A DNA stretch of 64,000 nucleotides from NCBI GenBank assembly GCA_943787745.1, contig CALSNJ010000002.1:248001-312000 (forward strand), written 5' to 3'. A model generated the notes under the pieces. The model was not told the origin of the DNA and did no database searches. It saw only the letters and a list, made by a program, of their open reading frames with translations. Made by a program: the position numbers and the translations under genes. The stretch comes from an uncultured Alphaproteobacteria bacterium (lineage in GTDB: Bacteria > Pseudomonadota > Alphaproteobacteria > UBA6615). Below, piece by piece: positions 1-10,615 of the stretch; the stretch's first letter is position 1, and every line of letters begins with the position of its first letter.

Positions 1-23
1 TAAACCGACACCACAGTGCGATA

Positions 24-413
24 ATGGTCAGTAGTTTCAAAAGTGCCGAAGTCTGTAACCGGATCGCGCCGCGCGCATCCGATGATGATTCTGATGACGA
101 TATTGGCGGCGGCGGGACCGGTGACACTGGTATCGCCACCAAAACCAGAACCAAGACGAAGAAACCGTCGATGTACAAGGTTCTGATGCTCAATGACGAT
201 TACACGCCGATGGAATTCGTCGTGATGGTGATTGAGCAGTTCTTTTCAAAGTCCCACGACGAAGCCATACAGATCATGCTTCACGTCCATCAGAAAGGCG
301 TGGGGATATGTGGTGTCTTTACCTATGAAGTAGCAGAGACCAAGGTCACTCAGGTCATGGATTATGCGCGAAAGAATCAACACCCGTTGCAGTGTACTCT
401 TGAGAAGGATTGA
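24..413 (+). CDS. clpS: ATP-dependent Clp protease adaptor ClpS
   Basis: ClpS is the adaptor that recognises N-degron substrates (N-terminal Leu, Phe, Tyr, Trp) and hands them to ClpA. The conserved core starts near residue 48 ([20 protein letters not shown]) and continues through the HVHQKG and [12 protein letters not shown] segments to the C-terminus. Before it lies an Asp-rich and Gly-rich flexible arm (residues 18-35), normal for ClpS, whose N-terminal extension enters the ClpA pore. At 129 aa it is somewhat longer than most relatives. No in-frame stop lies between the window edge and this ATG, so a start further upstream cannot be excluded. clpA follows after 62 nt. Confidence 0.95.
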   Translation: MVSSFKSAEVCNRIAPRASDDDSDDDIGGGGTGDTGIATKTRTKTKKPSMYKVLMLNDDYTPMEFVVMVIEQFFSKSHDEAIQIMLHVHQKGVGICGVFTYEVAETKVTQVMDYARKNQHPLQCTLEKD

Positions 414-475
414 ACTGCGGCGCATTGTTTGACGTAAGGATGACGAAGCCCTCACGCGAAAGGTAATCTTCGCAA

Positions 476-2830
476 ATGTTGTCTCAGAATTTGGAACAGT
501 CATTACATCGTGCCCTGTCGCTCGCCAATGAGCGTCACCACGAGTACGCAACCCTGGAACATCTTCTTCTGTCCCTGACCGAAGATCAGGATGCTGTGGC
601 TGTGTTGCGCGCCTGCGGGGTTGATATCGACCATCTGCGCCGTGACCTGTCCGAATATATTGACGAGGAGCTCTCCAGCCTGATCACGAGCCGGGTTGAG
701 GAGTCAAAGCCGACCGCCGGGTTCCAGCGCGTTCTGCAGCGGGCGGCGATCCATGTGCAGTCTTCCGGCCGTGAAGAGGTGACCGGTGCAAATGTCCTGG
801 TCGCTATTTTCTCAGAGCGTGAGAGCCATGCTGTCTATTTCCTGCAGCAGCAGGAGATGACCCGTCTGGATGCCGTCAACTACATCTCTCATGGCATTGC
901 CAAGGTTCCCGGTCATGAAGACGTTCGTCCTGTTCACGGTGCCGAGGAAGAGGGTGTCGACGGCGACACCGTTGTCAAAAAGGGCCAGGAAGCCCTGAGT
1001 GCGTATTGCGTGCATCTCAACCAGAAGGCAGAAGACGGCGATATCGATCCGCTGATTGGTCGTGAGCATGAAGTTGAGCGCACCATTCAGATCCTTGCCC
1101 GGCGCACCAAGAACAACCCGCTTTACGTGGGGGATCCCGGCGTTGGCAAGACGGCTATCGCTGAGGGCCTTGCCAAGCGCATCGTCGATGGTGAAGTCCC
1201 CGAGGTTCTCGCAGACGCCCAGATATTTGCTCTCGATATGGGAGCGCTGCTTGCAGGCACGCGCTACCGCGGTGACTTTGAGGAACGCCTGAAGGCGGTC
1301 ATCACCGAAATCGAAGATATGGAGGGCTCGGTGCTCTTCATCGATGAAATCCACACGATCATCGGCGCCGGGGCTACATCCGGCGGTGCCATGGATGCGT
1401 CGAACCTTCTCAAGCCAGCCCTGGCCAGCGGCAAGCTGCGTTGTATTGGGTCGACGACCTACAAGGAGTATCGGAGCTACTTCGAGAAAGACCGCGCCTT
1501 GGTGCGCCGCTTCCAGAAGATCGACGTGAACGAACCTTCGGTCGAGGATGCCGTGAAGATCCTGCGTGGCATCAAGCCCAATTACGAAAAGCATCATGAT
1601 GTCCGGTTCACAGATCAGGCGATCCGCACGGCTGTTGAACTGTCGGCACGCTACATCAATGATCGCAAGCTTCCCGACAGCGCGATCGACGTAATTGACG
1701 AGAGCGGGGCTGCCCAGGCGCTGCTTTCACCGTCGAAGCGCAAGAAGACGATCAGCGTGAAAGATATCGAGGCGGTGGTTGCAAAAATCGCCCGCATCCC
1801 GCCAAAAACCGTCAATCGCGACGACAAGGCTGCGCTTGAGAATCTCGAACGTGATCTCAAGACCATGGTATTTGGTCAGGACGATGCGATCACCGCACTT
1901 TCGGGCGCGATCAAGCTCGCCCGTGCGGGCCTGCGTGAGCCCGAAAAGCCCATTGGCGCCTATCTGTTCTCCGGACCGACCGGTGTTGGCAAAACCGAAG
2001 CCGCCCGGCAGCTGGCCCGTTCGCTGGGTGTTGAGCTCACGCGGTTCGATATGTCCGAATACATGGAGCGTCATTCCATCTCGCGCCTGATTGGTGCTCC
2101 GCCGGGATATGTCGGTTTTGATCAGGGTGGTTTGCTGACCGATGCCATCGATCAGCACCCGCATCAGGTGCTGCTGCTCGATGAAATCGAAAAAGCCCAT
2201 CCCGACCTGTTCAACATCCTTTTGCAGGTGATGGATTACGGCAAGCTGACCGATCACAACGGCAAGACCGTCGACTTCCGCAATGTGATCCTGATCATGA
2301 CCACCAATGCCGGTGCGGCCGATCTGGCCAAGCATGCCATGGGCTTTGGCTCGGGTGTGCGTCAGGGCGATGATGAAGAAGCCATCAACAAGCTCTTCAC
2401 GCCGGAGTTCCGCAATCGTCTCGACGCGGTGATCGGGTTCAACAATTTGTCCCCCGATGTGATGGGGCATGTGGTCGACAAGTTCGTCATGCAGCTCGAA
2501 GCCCAGCTCGAAGATCGCAACGTCACTATCAATCTGGATGACGATGCGCGTGCCTGGCTGGCGAAGAAGGGCTACGATCCGCAGTTCGGTGCCCGACCGC
2601 TCGCGCGTGTCATTCAGGAAAGCCTGAAACAGCCGCTGGCCGAGGAATTGCTCTTTGGCAAGCTGACCAAGGGTGGCGCTGTGGAGGTTGGCGAAGACGA
2701 CGGCAAGCTGACCTTCAGCTACAAGGAAGACAAGCCGTCCGGAGATGGCGGGTCTGGCAAAAAGCAGAAGAAGCCGAGCCCGGATGATTCCGGTGACGGC
2801 GACAAGGAACCAGCGCTGGTCGAAAAGTAG
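476..2830 (+). CDS. clpA: ATP-dependent Clp protease ATP-binding subunit ClpA
   Basis: Hsp100 AAA+ unfoldase that threads substrates into ClpP; with ClpS just upstream it degrades N-degron proteins. The Clp N-domain opens with the typical [10 protein letters not shown]-like stretch (here [20 protein letters not shown]). The D1 Walker A (GDPGVGKT) is at residues 219-226 and is followed by Walker B LFIDEIH; the D2 Walker A (GPTGVGKT) is at 500-507 and is followed by [10 protein letters not shown]. The C-terminal D2-small domain is complete. At 784 aa it exceeds E. coli ClpA (758 aa) because of a 40-residue Lys/Asp/Gly-rich tail that looks unstructured. Translation starts at an ATG that matches the family N-terminus. 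Confidence 0.97.
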   Translation: MLSQNLEQSLHRALSLANERHHEYATLEHLLLSLTEDQDAVAVLRACGVDIDHLRRDLSEYIDEELSSLITSRVEESKPTAGFQRVLQRAAIHVQSSGREEVTGANVLVAIFSERESHAVYFLQQQEMTRLDAVNYISHGIAKVPGHEDVRPVHGAEEEGVDGDTVVKKGQEALSAYCVHLNQKAEDGDIDPLIGREHEVERTIQILARRTKNNPLYVGDPGVGKTAIAEGLAKRIVDGEVPEVLADAQIFALDMGALLAGTRYRGDFEERLKAVITEIEDMEGSVLFIDEIHTIIGAGATSGGAMDASNLLKPALASGKLRCIGSTTYKEYRSYFEKDRALVRRFQKIDVNEPSVEDAVKILRGIKPNYEKHHDVRFTDQAIRTAVELSARYINDRKLPDSAIDVIDESGAAQALLSPSKRKKTISVKDIEAVVAKIARIPPKTVNRDDKAALENLERDLKTMVFGQDDAITALSGAIKLARAGLREPEKPIGAYLFSGPTGVGKTEAARQLARSLGVELTRFDMSEYMERHSISRLIGAPPGYVGFDQGGLLTDAIDQHPHQVLLLDEIEKAHPDLFNILLQVMDYGKLTDHNGKTVDFRNVILIMTTNAGAADLAKHAMGFGSGVRQGDDEEAINKLFTPEFRNRLDAVIGFNNLSPDVMGHVVDKFVMQLEAQLEDRNVTINLDDDARAWLAKKGYDPQFGARPLARVIQESLKQPLAEELLFGKLTKGGAVEVGEDDGKLTFSYKEDKPSGDGGSGKKQKKPSPDDSGDGDKEPALVEK

Positions 2831-2847
2831 GCGCCCGATTGCTGCTG

Positions 2848-2870
2848 CGGGCGGGTTTGTATCCCGCCCC
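2848..2870. terminator. possible hairpin between convergent clpA and DUF482 gene
   Basis: A perfect 7-bp GC stem (gggcggg/cccgccc) with a 7-nt loop sits in the 53-nt gap between two converging genes. There is no T-tract on either side, so this is a terminator only by position. Confidence 0.35.
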
Positions 2871-2883
2871 CTAACTTGAGAGA

Positions 2884-4044
2884 CTAGTCTTCCTGGCGAT
2901 AGGGCAGGTGCTCGGCGTAGGATTCCATTTCCCAGTCCACTTCCCGTTCTTCTTCCTGGCAGAAGCGTGCGACAGCGTCGCGGAAGCTTTCGTTGGGAAT
3001 GTAGTGTCCTGAATAGGTCGTGACCGGCTCGTAGCCGCGCTGGATCTTGTGGGGACCTTGTGTTCCGGCCTCGACGGTCGAGAGCTTGTTGTCGATCGCG
3101 TATTCGATGGCCTGATAGTAGCAGGCCTCGAAATGCAGGAAGCGGAAGTCCCCCAGACAGCCCCAGTTGCGTCCGTAAAGCGCGTCCGAGCCCTTGAGGT
3201 TCAGGGCACCGGCAACGGGCAGGCCATCCATGTCTGCCATGACCAACACGATCTTGTGGCCCAAACGCGCCTGTGCGGCCTCAAAGAATTCGCGCGTCAG
3301 ATAGGGATAGCCCCATTTGCGATCATAGGTATCGACGTAGAATTGATAGAAGGCGTCCCAGTGTTCGGGTTTGATCTCGTCGCCGGTGAGCGGACGGACG
3401 CGGATGCCCTGATCCGAGACCTGACGCCGTTCCTTGCGGATCATCTTCCGCTTGCGGCTGGTGAGTGCACCCAGGAAATCATCGAAGGTTTCATAGCCGC
3501 GATTGTGCCAGTGAAACTGGCGACCAACGCGCGGAATCCAGTCCGCAATTCCCATGATCTGGTGTTCGCGTTCCGTGCAGAAGGTGACGTGGACTGAAGA
3601 CACTTCGAGCTTTTGGCATACGGTTTCCAGTGCGCGCAGCAATGTCAGGCGCGCGTCGTCGGAATCTGGTCCCGTTCCGGCCAATAGCCGCGGACCGGTG
3701 ACGGGCGAGAAAGGCGCTGCCACCTGCATTTTGGGGTAGTAGCGGCCGCCCGCACGCTCCCAGGCATGGGCCCAGCCGTGATCGAACACATACTCGCCCT
3801 GTGAATGGCTCTTCAGATACATGGGGGCGGCGGCCACGATGTCACCGTTGGTTTCCTCGACAACGATGTGTTGGGGCAGCCAGCCAGCCTCATTCTTTGC
3901 GCAACCGGTTTCCTCCAGCGCATGGAGGAACTGATGGCTCACGAAGGGGTTGTCATCACCCGCGAGTTTCTCCCATGTGTCGGCCGGGATATCTGCGATA
4001 TTTTCAACGATACGGGCGGAAAGTGCTGTGTCACCGTCTGGCAT
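2884..4044 (-). CDS. DUF482 family (FemAB/GNAT-like) protein
   Basis: A 386-aa soluble protein of the DUF482 family (also described as peptidogalycan biosynthesis-like, GNAT fold). The N-terminal region holds the family stretch with NPFVSHQFLHALEETG near residues 32-47, then QHIVVEE and the acyltransferase-like FDHGWAHAWERAG. The second half carries YGRNWGC and an FEACYYQAIEYAI-like helix. The biochemical role of the family is not established, so no substrate is named. It starts 9 nt after the stop of the cation exporter gene, making it the last gene of a three-gene minus-strand unit ridA, exporter, DUF482. Confidence 0.85.
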   Translation of the reverse strand: MPDGDTALSARIVENIADIPADTWEKLAGDDNPFVSHQFLHALEETGCAKNEAGWLPQHIVVEETNGDIVAAAPMYLKSHSQGEYVFDHGWAHAWERAGGRYYPKMQVAAPFSPVTGPRLLAGTGPDSDDARLTLLRALETVCQKLEVSSVHVTFCTEREHQIMGIADWIPRVGRQFHWHNRGYETFDDFLGALTSRKRKMIRKERRQVSDQGIRVRPLTGDEIKPEHWDAFYQFYVDTYDRKWGYPYLTREFFEAAQARLGHKIVLVMADMDGLPVAGALNLKGSDALYGRNWGCLGDFRFLHFEACYYQAIEYAIDNKLSTVEAGTQGPHKIQRGYEPVTTYSGHYIPNESFRDAVARFCQEEEREVDWEMESYAEHLPYRQED

Positions 4045-4053
4045 GGTGTCAGT

Positions 4054-4983
4054 TTAGCTGGTCGGTGAGGCGGGACCAAGCGATGCCTCGTCGTGGTCCG
4101 GGAACTCGAACTCCAGAGTCGAGTGCCCGATTTGGAATTCGGCCTCGAGTTTATCCTTGATGGCCTTTTTGATGGCTTCCATCTGGCCCATGTCATGGCG
4201 CGAGATCACGATATGGGCTTCGAGTGAGCGGCGATGTTCGTCGATGTTCCAGATATGGACATGGTGGACATCGCGCACGCTGTCGGTGGATTGCAGGTGT
4301 TCTGTCACTTCGGCCACATCGATTTCCTGGGGAACGGCCTGCATCAGGATATTGACCGCCTTGGGAATTTCGATGGCTGCCTGAAGCAGGATGTATCCGG
4401 CAATTGCCAGCGTGACGATGGCGTCGATAAACAGCCAGCCATAGAGAATGATCAGGGTGCCGGCGATGATGACGCCGACCGAGGCCAGCGCATCAGAGAA
4501 GTTGTGAATGAACGCCGCGCGGATATTCATCGACGTGCGCGACATGGCATAGGTCAGCGCCATGGTGGCGACATCAACCACCAGCGCGATCCCGGCAATA
4601 ATGACAACGATCCAGCCTTCCACAGGCTGCGGGTCAAGCAGACGGTCGATGGCCTCGATCACCAGAAAAATGCCGATGAAAATCAGCCAGGTCAGATTGA
4701 AGAACGCGCCGATCATTTCGGCCCGTCCATGCCCATAGGTATGGTTGGCGTCGGCAGGCTGCCGGGCGATCTTGCGGGCGAGCAGAGCAATCGCCAGCGC
4801 GGCGGCATCGGACAAATTGTGGATGGCATCCGCGATCAGCGCGAGACTGCCAGAAAATACCCCGCCGATGATCTGGGCGACGGTCAGGAGCACATTGACG
4901 GCTATGGCAAAGACAAGCTTGCGATCACCGCCCGGTGTATCGGGCGGGACCGGGCCGTGAGAGTGGTGATGCAGTCCTGCCAA
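4054..4983 (-). CDS. cation diffusion facilitator family transporter (zinc/divalent metal efflux)
   Basis: Inner-membrane proton/metal antiporter of the CDF family. Six hydrophobic helices span about residues 22-195, and a soluble metal-sensing C-terminal domain follows (about 205-295). The two metal-site motifs are HNLSD (His55, Asp59) and HNFSD (His160, Asp164), the HD-HD arrangement of CzcD/ZnT-type zinc exporters as opposed to the DD-HD of YiiP. A His-rich N-terminus (LHHHSHG) and a HTYGHGR loop between helices 2 and 3 fit metal handling. The length of 309 aa is normal. It lies 15 nt downstream of ridA and 9 nt upstream of the DUF482 gene, so the three are likely cotranscribed. Confidence 0.92.
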   Translation of the reverse strand: MAGLHHHSHGPVPPDTPGGDRKLVFAIAVNVLLTVAQIIGGVFSGSLALIADAIHNLSDAAALAIALLARKIARQPADANHTYGHGRAEMIGAFFNLTWLIFIGIFLVIEAIDRLLDPQPVEGWIVVIIAGIALVVDVATMALTYAMSRTSMNIRAAFIHNFSDALASVGVIIAGTLIILYGWLFIDAIVTLAIAGYILLQAAIEIPKAVNILMQAVPQEIDVAEVTEHLQSTDSVRDVHHVHIWNIDEHRRSLEAHIVISRHDMGQMEAIKKAIKDKLEAEFQIGHSTLEFEFPDHDEASLGPASPTS

Positions 4984-4998
4984 GTCCGTCTCGAACGA

Positions 4999-5466
4999 TC
5001 AGGCGACTTCGAACACAGCTTCCACTTCGACAGCAACGCCGCTGGGAAGGGAGGCCATGCCGACGGCGGCACGGGCATGTTGCCCGGCATCGCCGAAGAC
5101 CTCACCAAAGAGGTCTGAAGCCCCATTCACAACCTTTGGCGGGTCCTTGAAATCGGGCGTGCAGGCCACGAAGCCCGTAAGTTTCACAACCTGTGTGATG
5201 CGATCCAGGTCTCCACCGAGGGCGATCTTGGCCTGCGCAAGAATAGCGAGCGCGCAAACGCGTGCCGCTGCAGCGCCTTCTTCGATGCTGATGTCCTTGC
5301 CAAGGTGACCGATCCAGGCCGGTTTCCCATCAACCATGGGGACCTGTCCGGAGATGAACAACAGGTTTCCCGTCTGGACAAAGGGCACGTAGTTGCCGCC
5401 CGGTGTGCTGGCGGGGGGCAGTTCGATGCCAAGTTCGTTGAGGCGTGCGTCGATGGTACCGGCCAT
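4999..5466 (-). CDS. RidA family (YjgF/YER057c/UK114) protein
   Basis: RidA proteins hydrolyse reactive enamine/imine intermediates released by PLP enzymes such as IlvA. The sequence has the hallmark FISGQVP near residue 38, the helix AARVCALAILAQ and the anion-binding Arg in HARAAVGMASLP near residue 133. At 155 aa it belongs to the longer subgroup that carries an N-terminal extension, so deaminase activity is likely but not certain. The ATG is followed by the expected N-terminus. It is the first gene of the minus-strand unit with the metal exporter and DUF482. Confidence 0.88.
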   Translation of the reverse strand: MAGTIDARLNELGIELPPASTPGGNYVPFVQTGNLLFISGQVPMVDGKPAWIGHLGKDISIEEGAAAARVCALAILAQAKIALGGDLDRITQVVKLTGFVACTPDFKDPPKVVNGASDLFGEVFGDAGQHARAAVGMASLPSGVAVEVEAVFEVA

Positions 5467-5554
5467 GTGGGAGGTCTCCTGTCAGACATGGTTGTGTTGG
5501 GATAAGACTAGCGGCTTGCTCGCTCCCGGGTAAGGGATTTGCGTGCGTGCCATC

Positions 5555-5591
5555 AAAAAAACCGGGGTGCGCCTACCTTTGCACACCCCGG
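5555..5591 (-). terminator. rho-independent terminator downstream of nrdJ
   Basis: Read on the minus strand, a stem of eight GC-rich pairs (ccggggtg/caccccgg), extended by two more pairs after one mismatch, is followed directly by seven T residues (plus-strand A run at 5555-5561). It lies 90 nt beyond the nrdJ stop and separates nrdJ from ridA. Confidence 0.85.
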
Positions 5592-5681
5592 AGGTCAGGG
5601 AGGAGAGTGTGACCCGGTGCCAATCGGACTGGCAGGGGGTCGACTATTCGAGCCATCGGGGTCCGGCCCCGCTCGAATTAC

Positions 5682-8600
5682 TCAGCTACACCCGCTGGTA
5701 CCGCCACAGGTGTCGCATTTCATGCATGTCCCGTTACGTAAGAGCGTGAAGTTTCCGCATTCGCCGCAGGCGTCGCCCTCGTAACCTTTGAGGCGTGCCT
5801 GACGAACGCGCATGGAGCGTTCTTCCTGAACCACATATTCCAGGTCGAGCTGTTGTTGGGCTGCGCTGGGCAATGGCGTCACGACGGTTTCGATGTCGCC
5901 GGTCGTCATGCCGTCTGTGCCTGTCGCCCCGACTGTGGCGTGGGCTTCGGGCGCCTGCTGGACTGGTTCCAGCTCGCGGAGGCCACCCTCGATTACAGAC
6001 AGCGTGCTTCTGCGCACATAGCCTGTGCTGACCACGGACTCTGTCAGCTTGGACAGCGGCGGAAGCCCGTCATCGGATTCACCCCGGCCCATCGTGTCCG
6101 GTTCCAGGTCGTCGATCTCGACATGGGCGAGATCGTTGCGGCCGAGATAGCTGATTGCCAGTTCACGGAAGACATAGTCGAGGATGGAACTCGCCATCTT
6201 GATTGTGTCGTTGCCTTCCACAGGTCCTGAAGGTTCGAAACGGGTGAAGGTATAGGCGTCGACAAACTCTTCCAGGGGCACGCCATATTGCAGGCCGATG
6301 GAAACCGCGATGGCGAAGTTGTTCATCAGCGACCGGAAGGCTGCACCTTCCTTGTGCATGTCGAGGAAGACTTCACCAATGGAACCATCATCATATTCAC
6401 CGGTCCGGATATAGACCTTATGGCCGCCGACGATGGCCTTCTGGGTATAGCCCTTACGTCGATGGGGCAGCTTGTGACGATCAACCTCGCGTTCGACGAT
6501 ACGCTCGACGATACGTTCGGCGACCATCTCTGCACGGCGACCGTTCGGGGCGTCGAGCAACTCGTCGAGCGTTTCATCAGCGTCGTCATTCTCGTCCGCG
6601 AGAAGCTGTGATTGCAGCGGCTGGCTGAGCTTCGAGCCATCACGATAGAGCGCATTGGCCTTGAGGCCCAGACGCCATGACAGCATATAGGCTTCGGCGC
6701 ATTCGTCGACATTGGCGCTGTTGGGCATGTTGATCGTCTTGGAGATCGCCCCGGAAATGAACGGCTGGGACGCCGCCATCATGCGGATGTGACTGTCGAC
6801 AGAGAGGAAGCGCTTACCAATTTTGCCGCATGGATTGGCGCAGTCGAAGACCGACAGGTGTTCGTCCTTGAGGTGAGGGGCGCCTTCCAGTGTCATTGTG
6901 CCACAAGCGTGGTTGTTGGCGGCAGCGATCTGCTCTTCGGTGAAGCCGATGGCCGTCAGCAGGTCGAACGACATGTCGTCGAGCTTGTTGGCATCCAGTC
7001 CAAGGGTTTCTGTGCAGAAGGCCGCACCAAGCGTCCATTTGTTGAAGGCAAAGCGAATATCGAAAGCTGTTCCCAGGCCTTCCTCAATTGCTGCGATCTG
7101 TTCGTCACCGAAGCCTTTCTCGGCCAGAGTGGCATGATTGATGGAAGGTGCGTCGGCAAGTGACCCATAGCCCACGGCATAGTTTGCCATCTCGTCAATC
7201 TGCTTGGGTGTGTACCCCAGATTTTGCAGCGCCTGTGGCACCATGCGGTTGATGATTTTGAAGTAACCGCCGCCGGCAAGTTTCTTGAACTTCACCAGCG
7301 CGAAGTCCGGCTCGATGCCTGTTGTGTCGCAATCCATGACCAGTCCGATGGTGCCGGTCGGTGCCACAACAGTGGTTTGGGCATTGCGGTAACCATGCTC
7401 TTCACCAAGCTCCAGGGCACGGTCCCAGGCCAACTTGGCCGCTTCTGCGATCGGTGTGTCCGGGCAGTTGGCATGGTCGAGCGGCACGGGCAGGGTGGCA
7501 AGATTCTCATAGCCCTTGGCTTCGCCGTGCGCCGCACGACGATGGTTGCGGATGACCCGCAGCATATCATCGGCGTTCTTTTCGTAACCGGGGAAGGTCC
7601 CGAGTTCTTCGGCCATCTCGGCTGAGGTCGCGTAGCATGTACCGGTCATCAGTGCCGTGATCGAAGCACAGAGTGCGCGGCCTTCGTCACTGTCATAGGA
7701 AAAGCCCGAAGCCATGAGCAGGCCGCCAATGTTGGCGTACCCCAGACCAAGTGTGCGGAACTCGTAGCTCAGTTGTGCGATTTCCTTGGACGGGAATTGC
7801 GCCATCAGCACGGAAATTTCCAACGTGACAGTCCACAGGCGAACAGCATGGGTGAAACCATCCACGTCGAAGCTGCCGTCGTCATCGCGGAACGTCATCA
7901 GGTTCAGGGATGCGAGATTGCACGCTGTATCATCGAGGAACATGTACTCCGAACACGGGTTCGAAGCATTGATCCGACCCGATTGTGGGCAGGTGTGCCA
8001 GTCGTTGATCGTCGTGTCGTACTGGATTCCCGGGTCGGCACAGGACCATGCGGCGTAGGAGACTTTGTCCCAGAGTTCGCCGGCATCAACTGTTTTTGCG
8101 ACGCTGCCATCCGTCCGGCTCGTGAGATCCCAGGATCCGCCGGTTTCGACGGCTTTGAGGAAATCATCGGTCACGCGGACCGAGTTGTTGGAGTTCTGAC
8201 CTGCAACGGTCAGATAGGCATCGGAATCCCAGTCGGTGTCATAGGTCGGGAACACAAGCTCCTTGAAGCCTTGCTGGGCGAACTGGATAACGCGCTGCGC
8301 ATAATTGTCGGGCACCATCGCCTTGCGGGCGGCGCGGATCGCTTTCTTGAGGGCCGGGTTTTCGGCTGGCTGGAACCGTTCGTCACCGTCTGGTGCATCA
8401 TCACCGTTGCAGGCTTCCATGATGGCGGTGAGGTGAAGTTTGCAGGTTTTCGAACCTGTCACCAGCGCGGCGACCTTCTGCTCTTCGAGGACCTTCCACT
8501 CAATGTATTCTTCGATATCGGGATGATCGATATCCACCACGACCATCTTGGCAGCGCGTCTGGTTGTGCCACCTGACTTGATTGCGCCGGCAGCGCGGTC

Positions 8601-9383
8601 GCCGATCTTGAGGAAACTCATCAGACCGGAGGATTTGCCACCGCCTGAGAGCGCCTCGTTGGATCCGCGAATTTGGGAGAAGTTCGAACCCGTTCCTGAG
8701 CCGTATTTGAACAGCCGGGCTTCGCGAACCCATAGGTCCATAATGCCACCGTCGCCCACCAGATCATCAGCCACGGACTGAATGAAGCAGGCATGGGGCT
8801 GCGGGTGTTCATAGGCGCTTTTGGACTTGGTCAGTTTACCGGTTTCAAAATCCACGTAGTGGTGGCCCTGACCGGGACCGTCGATGCCATAGGCCCAGTG
8901 CAGTCCGGTGTTGAACCACTGTGGGCTGTTCGGCGCGGCCATCTGGCTGGCGAGCATAAAGCGCATTTCGTCGTAATAGGCGCTCGCGTCTTCGGCAGAA
9001 TCAAAATAGCCGCCCTTCCAGCCCCAATAGGCCCAGGTGCCGGCCAGACGATCGAAGACCTGCCGGGCATCACTTTCACCACCTGAGCGTTTTGCCGCAG
9101 AGAGTTTCTTGAGCTTTGCCTCGTCGGGCTGCTGACGCCAGAGAAACTCCGGCACATCCTTTTCGACAACAGGTTTCAGGCGGGCAGGGACGCCTGCCTT
9201 GCGAAAGTATTTTTGCGCCAGGATATCGCAAGCGACCTGTGTCCATGCTGCTGGCACAGCAATATCTTCTGCTGCAAAGACCACGGAGCCGTCCGGATTG
9301 CGGATTTCACTCGACGTGGTGCGAAATTCGATGTCTGCGTACGGGCTTGCACCCTCAGTCGTAAAGCGGCGTTCTATCCGCAT
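5682..9383 (-). CDS. nrdJ: vitamin B12-dependent (class II) ribonucleotide reductase
   Basis: Reduces ribonucleotides to deoxyribonucleotides using adenosylcobalamin, so DNA precursor synthesis does not depend on oxygen. The N-terminus [20 protein letters not shown] is typical, which is why the ATG at 9381-9383 is chosen over a longer frame; a purine-rich gggggaagag precedes it. Landmarks are [20 protein letters not shown] in the barrel, a [19 protein letters not shown] segment, and a C-terminal cysteine-rich tail ([20 protein letters not shown]) for re-reduction. Length of 1233 aa is normal. It stands alone between a 344-nt intergenic region and its own terminator; NrdR, the usual repressor, is encoded at 57.6 kb. 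Confidence 0.97.
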   Translation of the reverse strand: MRIERRFTTEGASPYADIEFRTTSSEIRNPDGSVVFAAEDIAVPAAWTQVACDILAQKYFRKAGVPARLKPVVEKDVPEFLWRQQPDEAKLKKLSAAKRSGGESDARQVFDRLAGTWAYWGWKGGYFDSAEDASAYYDEMRFMLASQMAAPNSPQWFNTGLHWAYGIDGPGQGHHYVDFETGKLTKSKSAYEHPQPHACFIQSVADDLVGDGGIMDLWVREARLFKYGSGTGSNFSQIRGSNEALSGGGKSSGLMSFLKIGDRAAGAIKSGGTTRRAAKMVVVDIDHPDIEEYIEWKVLEEQKVAALVTGSKTCKLHLTAIMEACNGDDAPDGDERFQPAENPALKKAIRAARKAMVPDNYAQRVIQFAQQGFKELVFPTYDTDWDSDAYLTVAGQNSNNSVRVTDDFLKAVETGGSWDLTSRTDGSVAKTVDAGELWDKVSYAAWSCADPGIQYDTTINDWHTCPQSGRINASNPCSEYMFLDDTACNLASLNLMTFRDDDGSFDVDGFTHAVRLWTVTLEISVLMAQFPSKEIAQLSYEFRTLGLGYANIGGLLMASGFSYDSDEGRALCASITALMTGTCYATSAEMAEELGTFPGYEKNADDMLRVIRNHRRAAHGEAKGYENLATLPVPLDHANCPDTPIAEAAKLAWDRALELGEEHGYRNAQTTVVAPTGTIGLVMDCDTTGIEPDFALVKFKKLAGGGYFKIINRMVPQALQNLGYTPKQIDEMANYAVGYGSLADAPSINHATLAEKGFGDEQIAAIEEGLGTAFDIRFAFNKWTLGAAFCTETLGLDANKLDDMSFDLLTAIGFTEEQIAAANNHACGTMTLEGAPHLKDEHLSVFDCANPCGKIGKRFLSVDSHIRMMAASQPFISGAISKTINMPNSANVDECAEAYMLSWRLGLKANALYRDGSKLSQPLQSQLLADENDDADETLDELLDAPNGRRAEMVAERIVERIVEREVDRHKLPHRRKGYTQKAIVGGHKVYIRTGEYDDGSIGEVFLDMHKEGAAFRSLMNNFAIAVSIGLQYGVPLEEFVDAYTFTRFEPSGPVEGNDTIKMASSILDYVFRELAISYLGRNDLAHVEIDDLEPDTMGRGESDDGLPPLSKLTESVVSTGYVRRSTLSVIEGGLRELEPVQQAPEAHATVGATGTDGMTTGDIETVVTPLPSAAQQQLDLEYVVQEERSMRVRQARLKGYEGDACGECGNFTLLRNGTCMKCDTCGGTSGCS

Positions 9384-9727
9384 CTCTTCCCCCAAACCGG
9401 CGCGTGCTGGCTGCGCCAAAACAAAATGAGCCAAGGTAACTGCGCACAAACTCGCCGTTGGTTTTGCGGTGCAGCCCCCGTCGAGTTTGTGGCAAATTCA
9501 TGGAATTGGCATGAAAAACACTAAATCTCGACAATTAGGCAGGCTAAACCACAAGATATTTGCGCCGCAACCACATTTTGGGTCATGCGGCAGATATTCG
9601 TCTACATTGTGTAGTAAATCAGATCGGTGTCTCTATTCGAGAATTCCAATCATCATGCTGGACCAGACGCGCCATCGGGTGCGATAGTCCGGCCAATTCG
9701 TTGCGTGAACAGGGACTTGCAAGCGAT
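9384..9727. other. intergenic region between divergent nrdJ and NDUFA12 gene
   Basis: About 344 nt with no credible gene; it must hold both divergent promoters. A perfect inverted repeat ctaca-ttg-tgtag lies at 9602-9614. Two related gatatt cores (9555-9560 and 9593-9598) lie 38 nt apart. Neither matches the 16-bp NrdR box well enough to call. I see no convincing cobalamin riboswitch (no B12 box on the minus strand). Confidence 0.5.
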
Positions 9728-10081
9728 ATGGCGACAATTGGAACGTTGCTTCGAACCATGATCTCGGGTCAGCTCGTCGGCACCGATCAGTTCGACAACA
9801 AATATTACCGGGGACGCACGCGCAATCGGTACAACCGGGAGCGCCGCTGGGTCATCTATAAGGGCCGTCCGGAGGCCAGCAAGGTGCCGCCGGAATGGCA
9901 TTCATGGTTGCATCATCTGAGCGATACGCCGCTCGATGAAAGCAATCGCCATGAATGGCAGAAAGACCATGTCCCCAATTTGACCGGAACACGTGCGGCC
10001 TATCACCCGCCTGGCAGTGTTCTGGCTGAAGGTGAGCGCAAGCGTGGAACCGGGGACTATGAGCCCTGGACGCCGCAATAG
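9728..10081 (+). CDS. NADH:ubiquinone oxidoreductase subunit NDUFA12 homologue
   Basis: Accessory subunit of respiratory complex I, shared by alphaproteobacteria and mitochondria (B17.2 family). The core is recognisable from VGTDQFDNKYYRGR near residue 20 through RRWVIYKG, PPEWHSWLHH and WQKDHVPNLTGT to a YHPPGS ending. The ATG at 9728 gives 117 aa and begins at the family N-terminus (MATIGTLLRT); the longer upstream frame has no family similarity. No other complex I gene is nearby, which is usual for this subunit. The MCE genes follow 48 nt downstream and may be cotranscribed. Confidence 0.93.
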   Translation: MATIGTLLRTMISGQLVGTDQFDNKYYRGRTRNRYNRERRWVIYKGRPEASKVPPEWHSWLHHLSDTPLDESNRHEWQKDHVPNLTGTRAAYHPPGSVLAEGERKRGTGDYEPWTPQ

Positions 10082-10129
10082 CCGCGCCATTACTCCAAGT
10101 CGTCCAAGGCCTCCGATGAGCCAAACATC

Positions 10130-10615
10130 ATGAACACAGCAGCGCGCCGCGAAATTCGAGACGTCGTTGTTGGCCTTTGTGTGAGTGTGGCCATTGTTTT
10201 GGCGCTGGTTCTTGTTTTTGGGCCGCCACTTCTGGCGCGAACCACCACTTATGAAGTGCACGCCTCATTCCAGAGGGCCGACGGATTGTCTGTTGGCAGC
10301 CCCGTACGGGCAGCCGGAGTTACAGTCGGCAAAGTGGTTGCCATGGAACTGGCCGACGGGTTTCGGGTTCGCGCCACCTTCTCAATCGACAGAGAGGTCG
10401 TGCTTGATACCGATGCAAGCGCAGCGATTGTCACCGACGGCATATTTGGCGAGAAGCTCGTTCAGATTGATATCGGGGGTGGCGAAGACAATATTCCTGA
10501 TGGCGGCACCATCTCTTTCACCGAGGATGCTTTAATCATCGATGATTTGCTGGAACTCATAATTTCTCAGGCCCGCGCCAAGCGTGAGGCCGGCAAAACG
10601 GAGAGCGATCAATGA
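10130..10615 (+). CDS. MCE/MlaD domain protein, divergent paralogue
   Basis: A membrane-anchored periplasmic protein with one N-terminal transmembrane helix (about residues 14-35) and one MCE domain (about 41-130), shown by the pattern FQRADGLSVGSPVRAAGVTVGKV and later IVTDGIFGEKLVQIDIG. Such domains form hexameric rings that move phospholipids between membranes. At 161 aa it is the size of MlaD. It overlaps the next gene, a closer MlaD homologue, by 4 nt (ATGA), so the two are translationally coupled and may form a mixed ring. No MlaE permease or MlaF ATPase lies alongside. Its exact role is inferred from the domain only. Confidence 0.8.
   Translation: MNTAARREIRDVVVGLCVSVAIVLALVLVFGPPLLARTTTYEVHASFQRADGLSVGSPVRAAGVTVGKVVAMELADGFRVRATFSIDREVVLDTDASAAIVTDGIFGEKLVQIDIGGGEDNIPDGGTISFTEDALIIDDLLELIISQARAKREAGKTESDQ

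Noticed and set aside
812-1597. 261-aa open frame on the minus strand inside clpA
   Set aside because: It is antisense to a perfectly conserved ClpA sequence and has no recognisable family features; GC-rich codons make such frames common.
9384-9727. Possible cobalamin riboswitch upstream of nrdJ
   Set aside because: No B12-box sequence could be found on the minus strand; a covariance model would be the deciding test.
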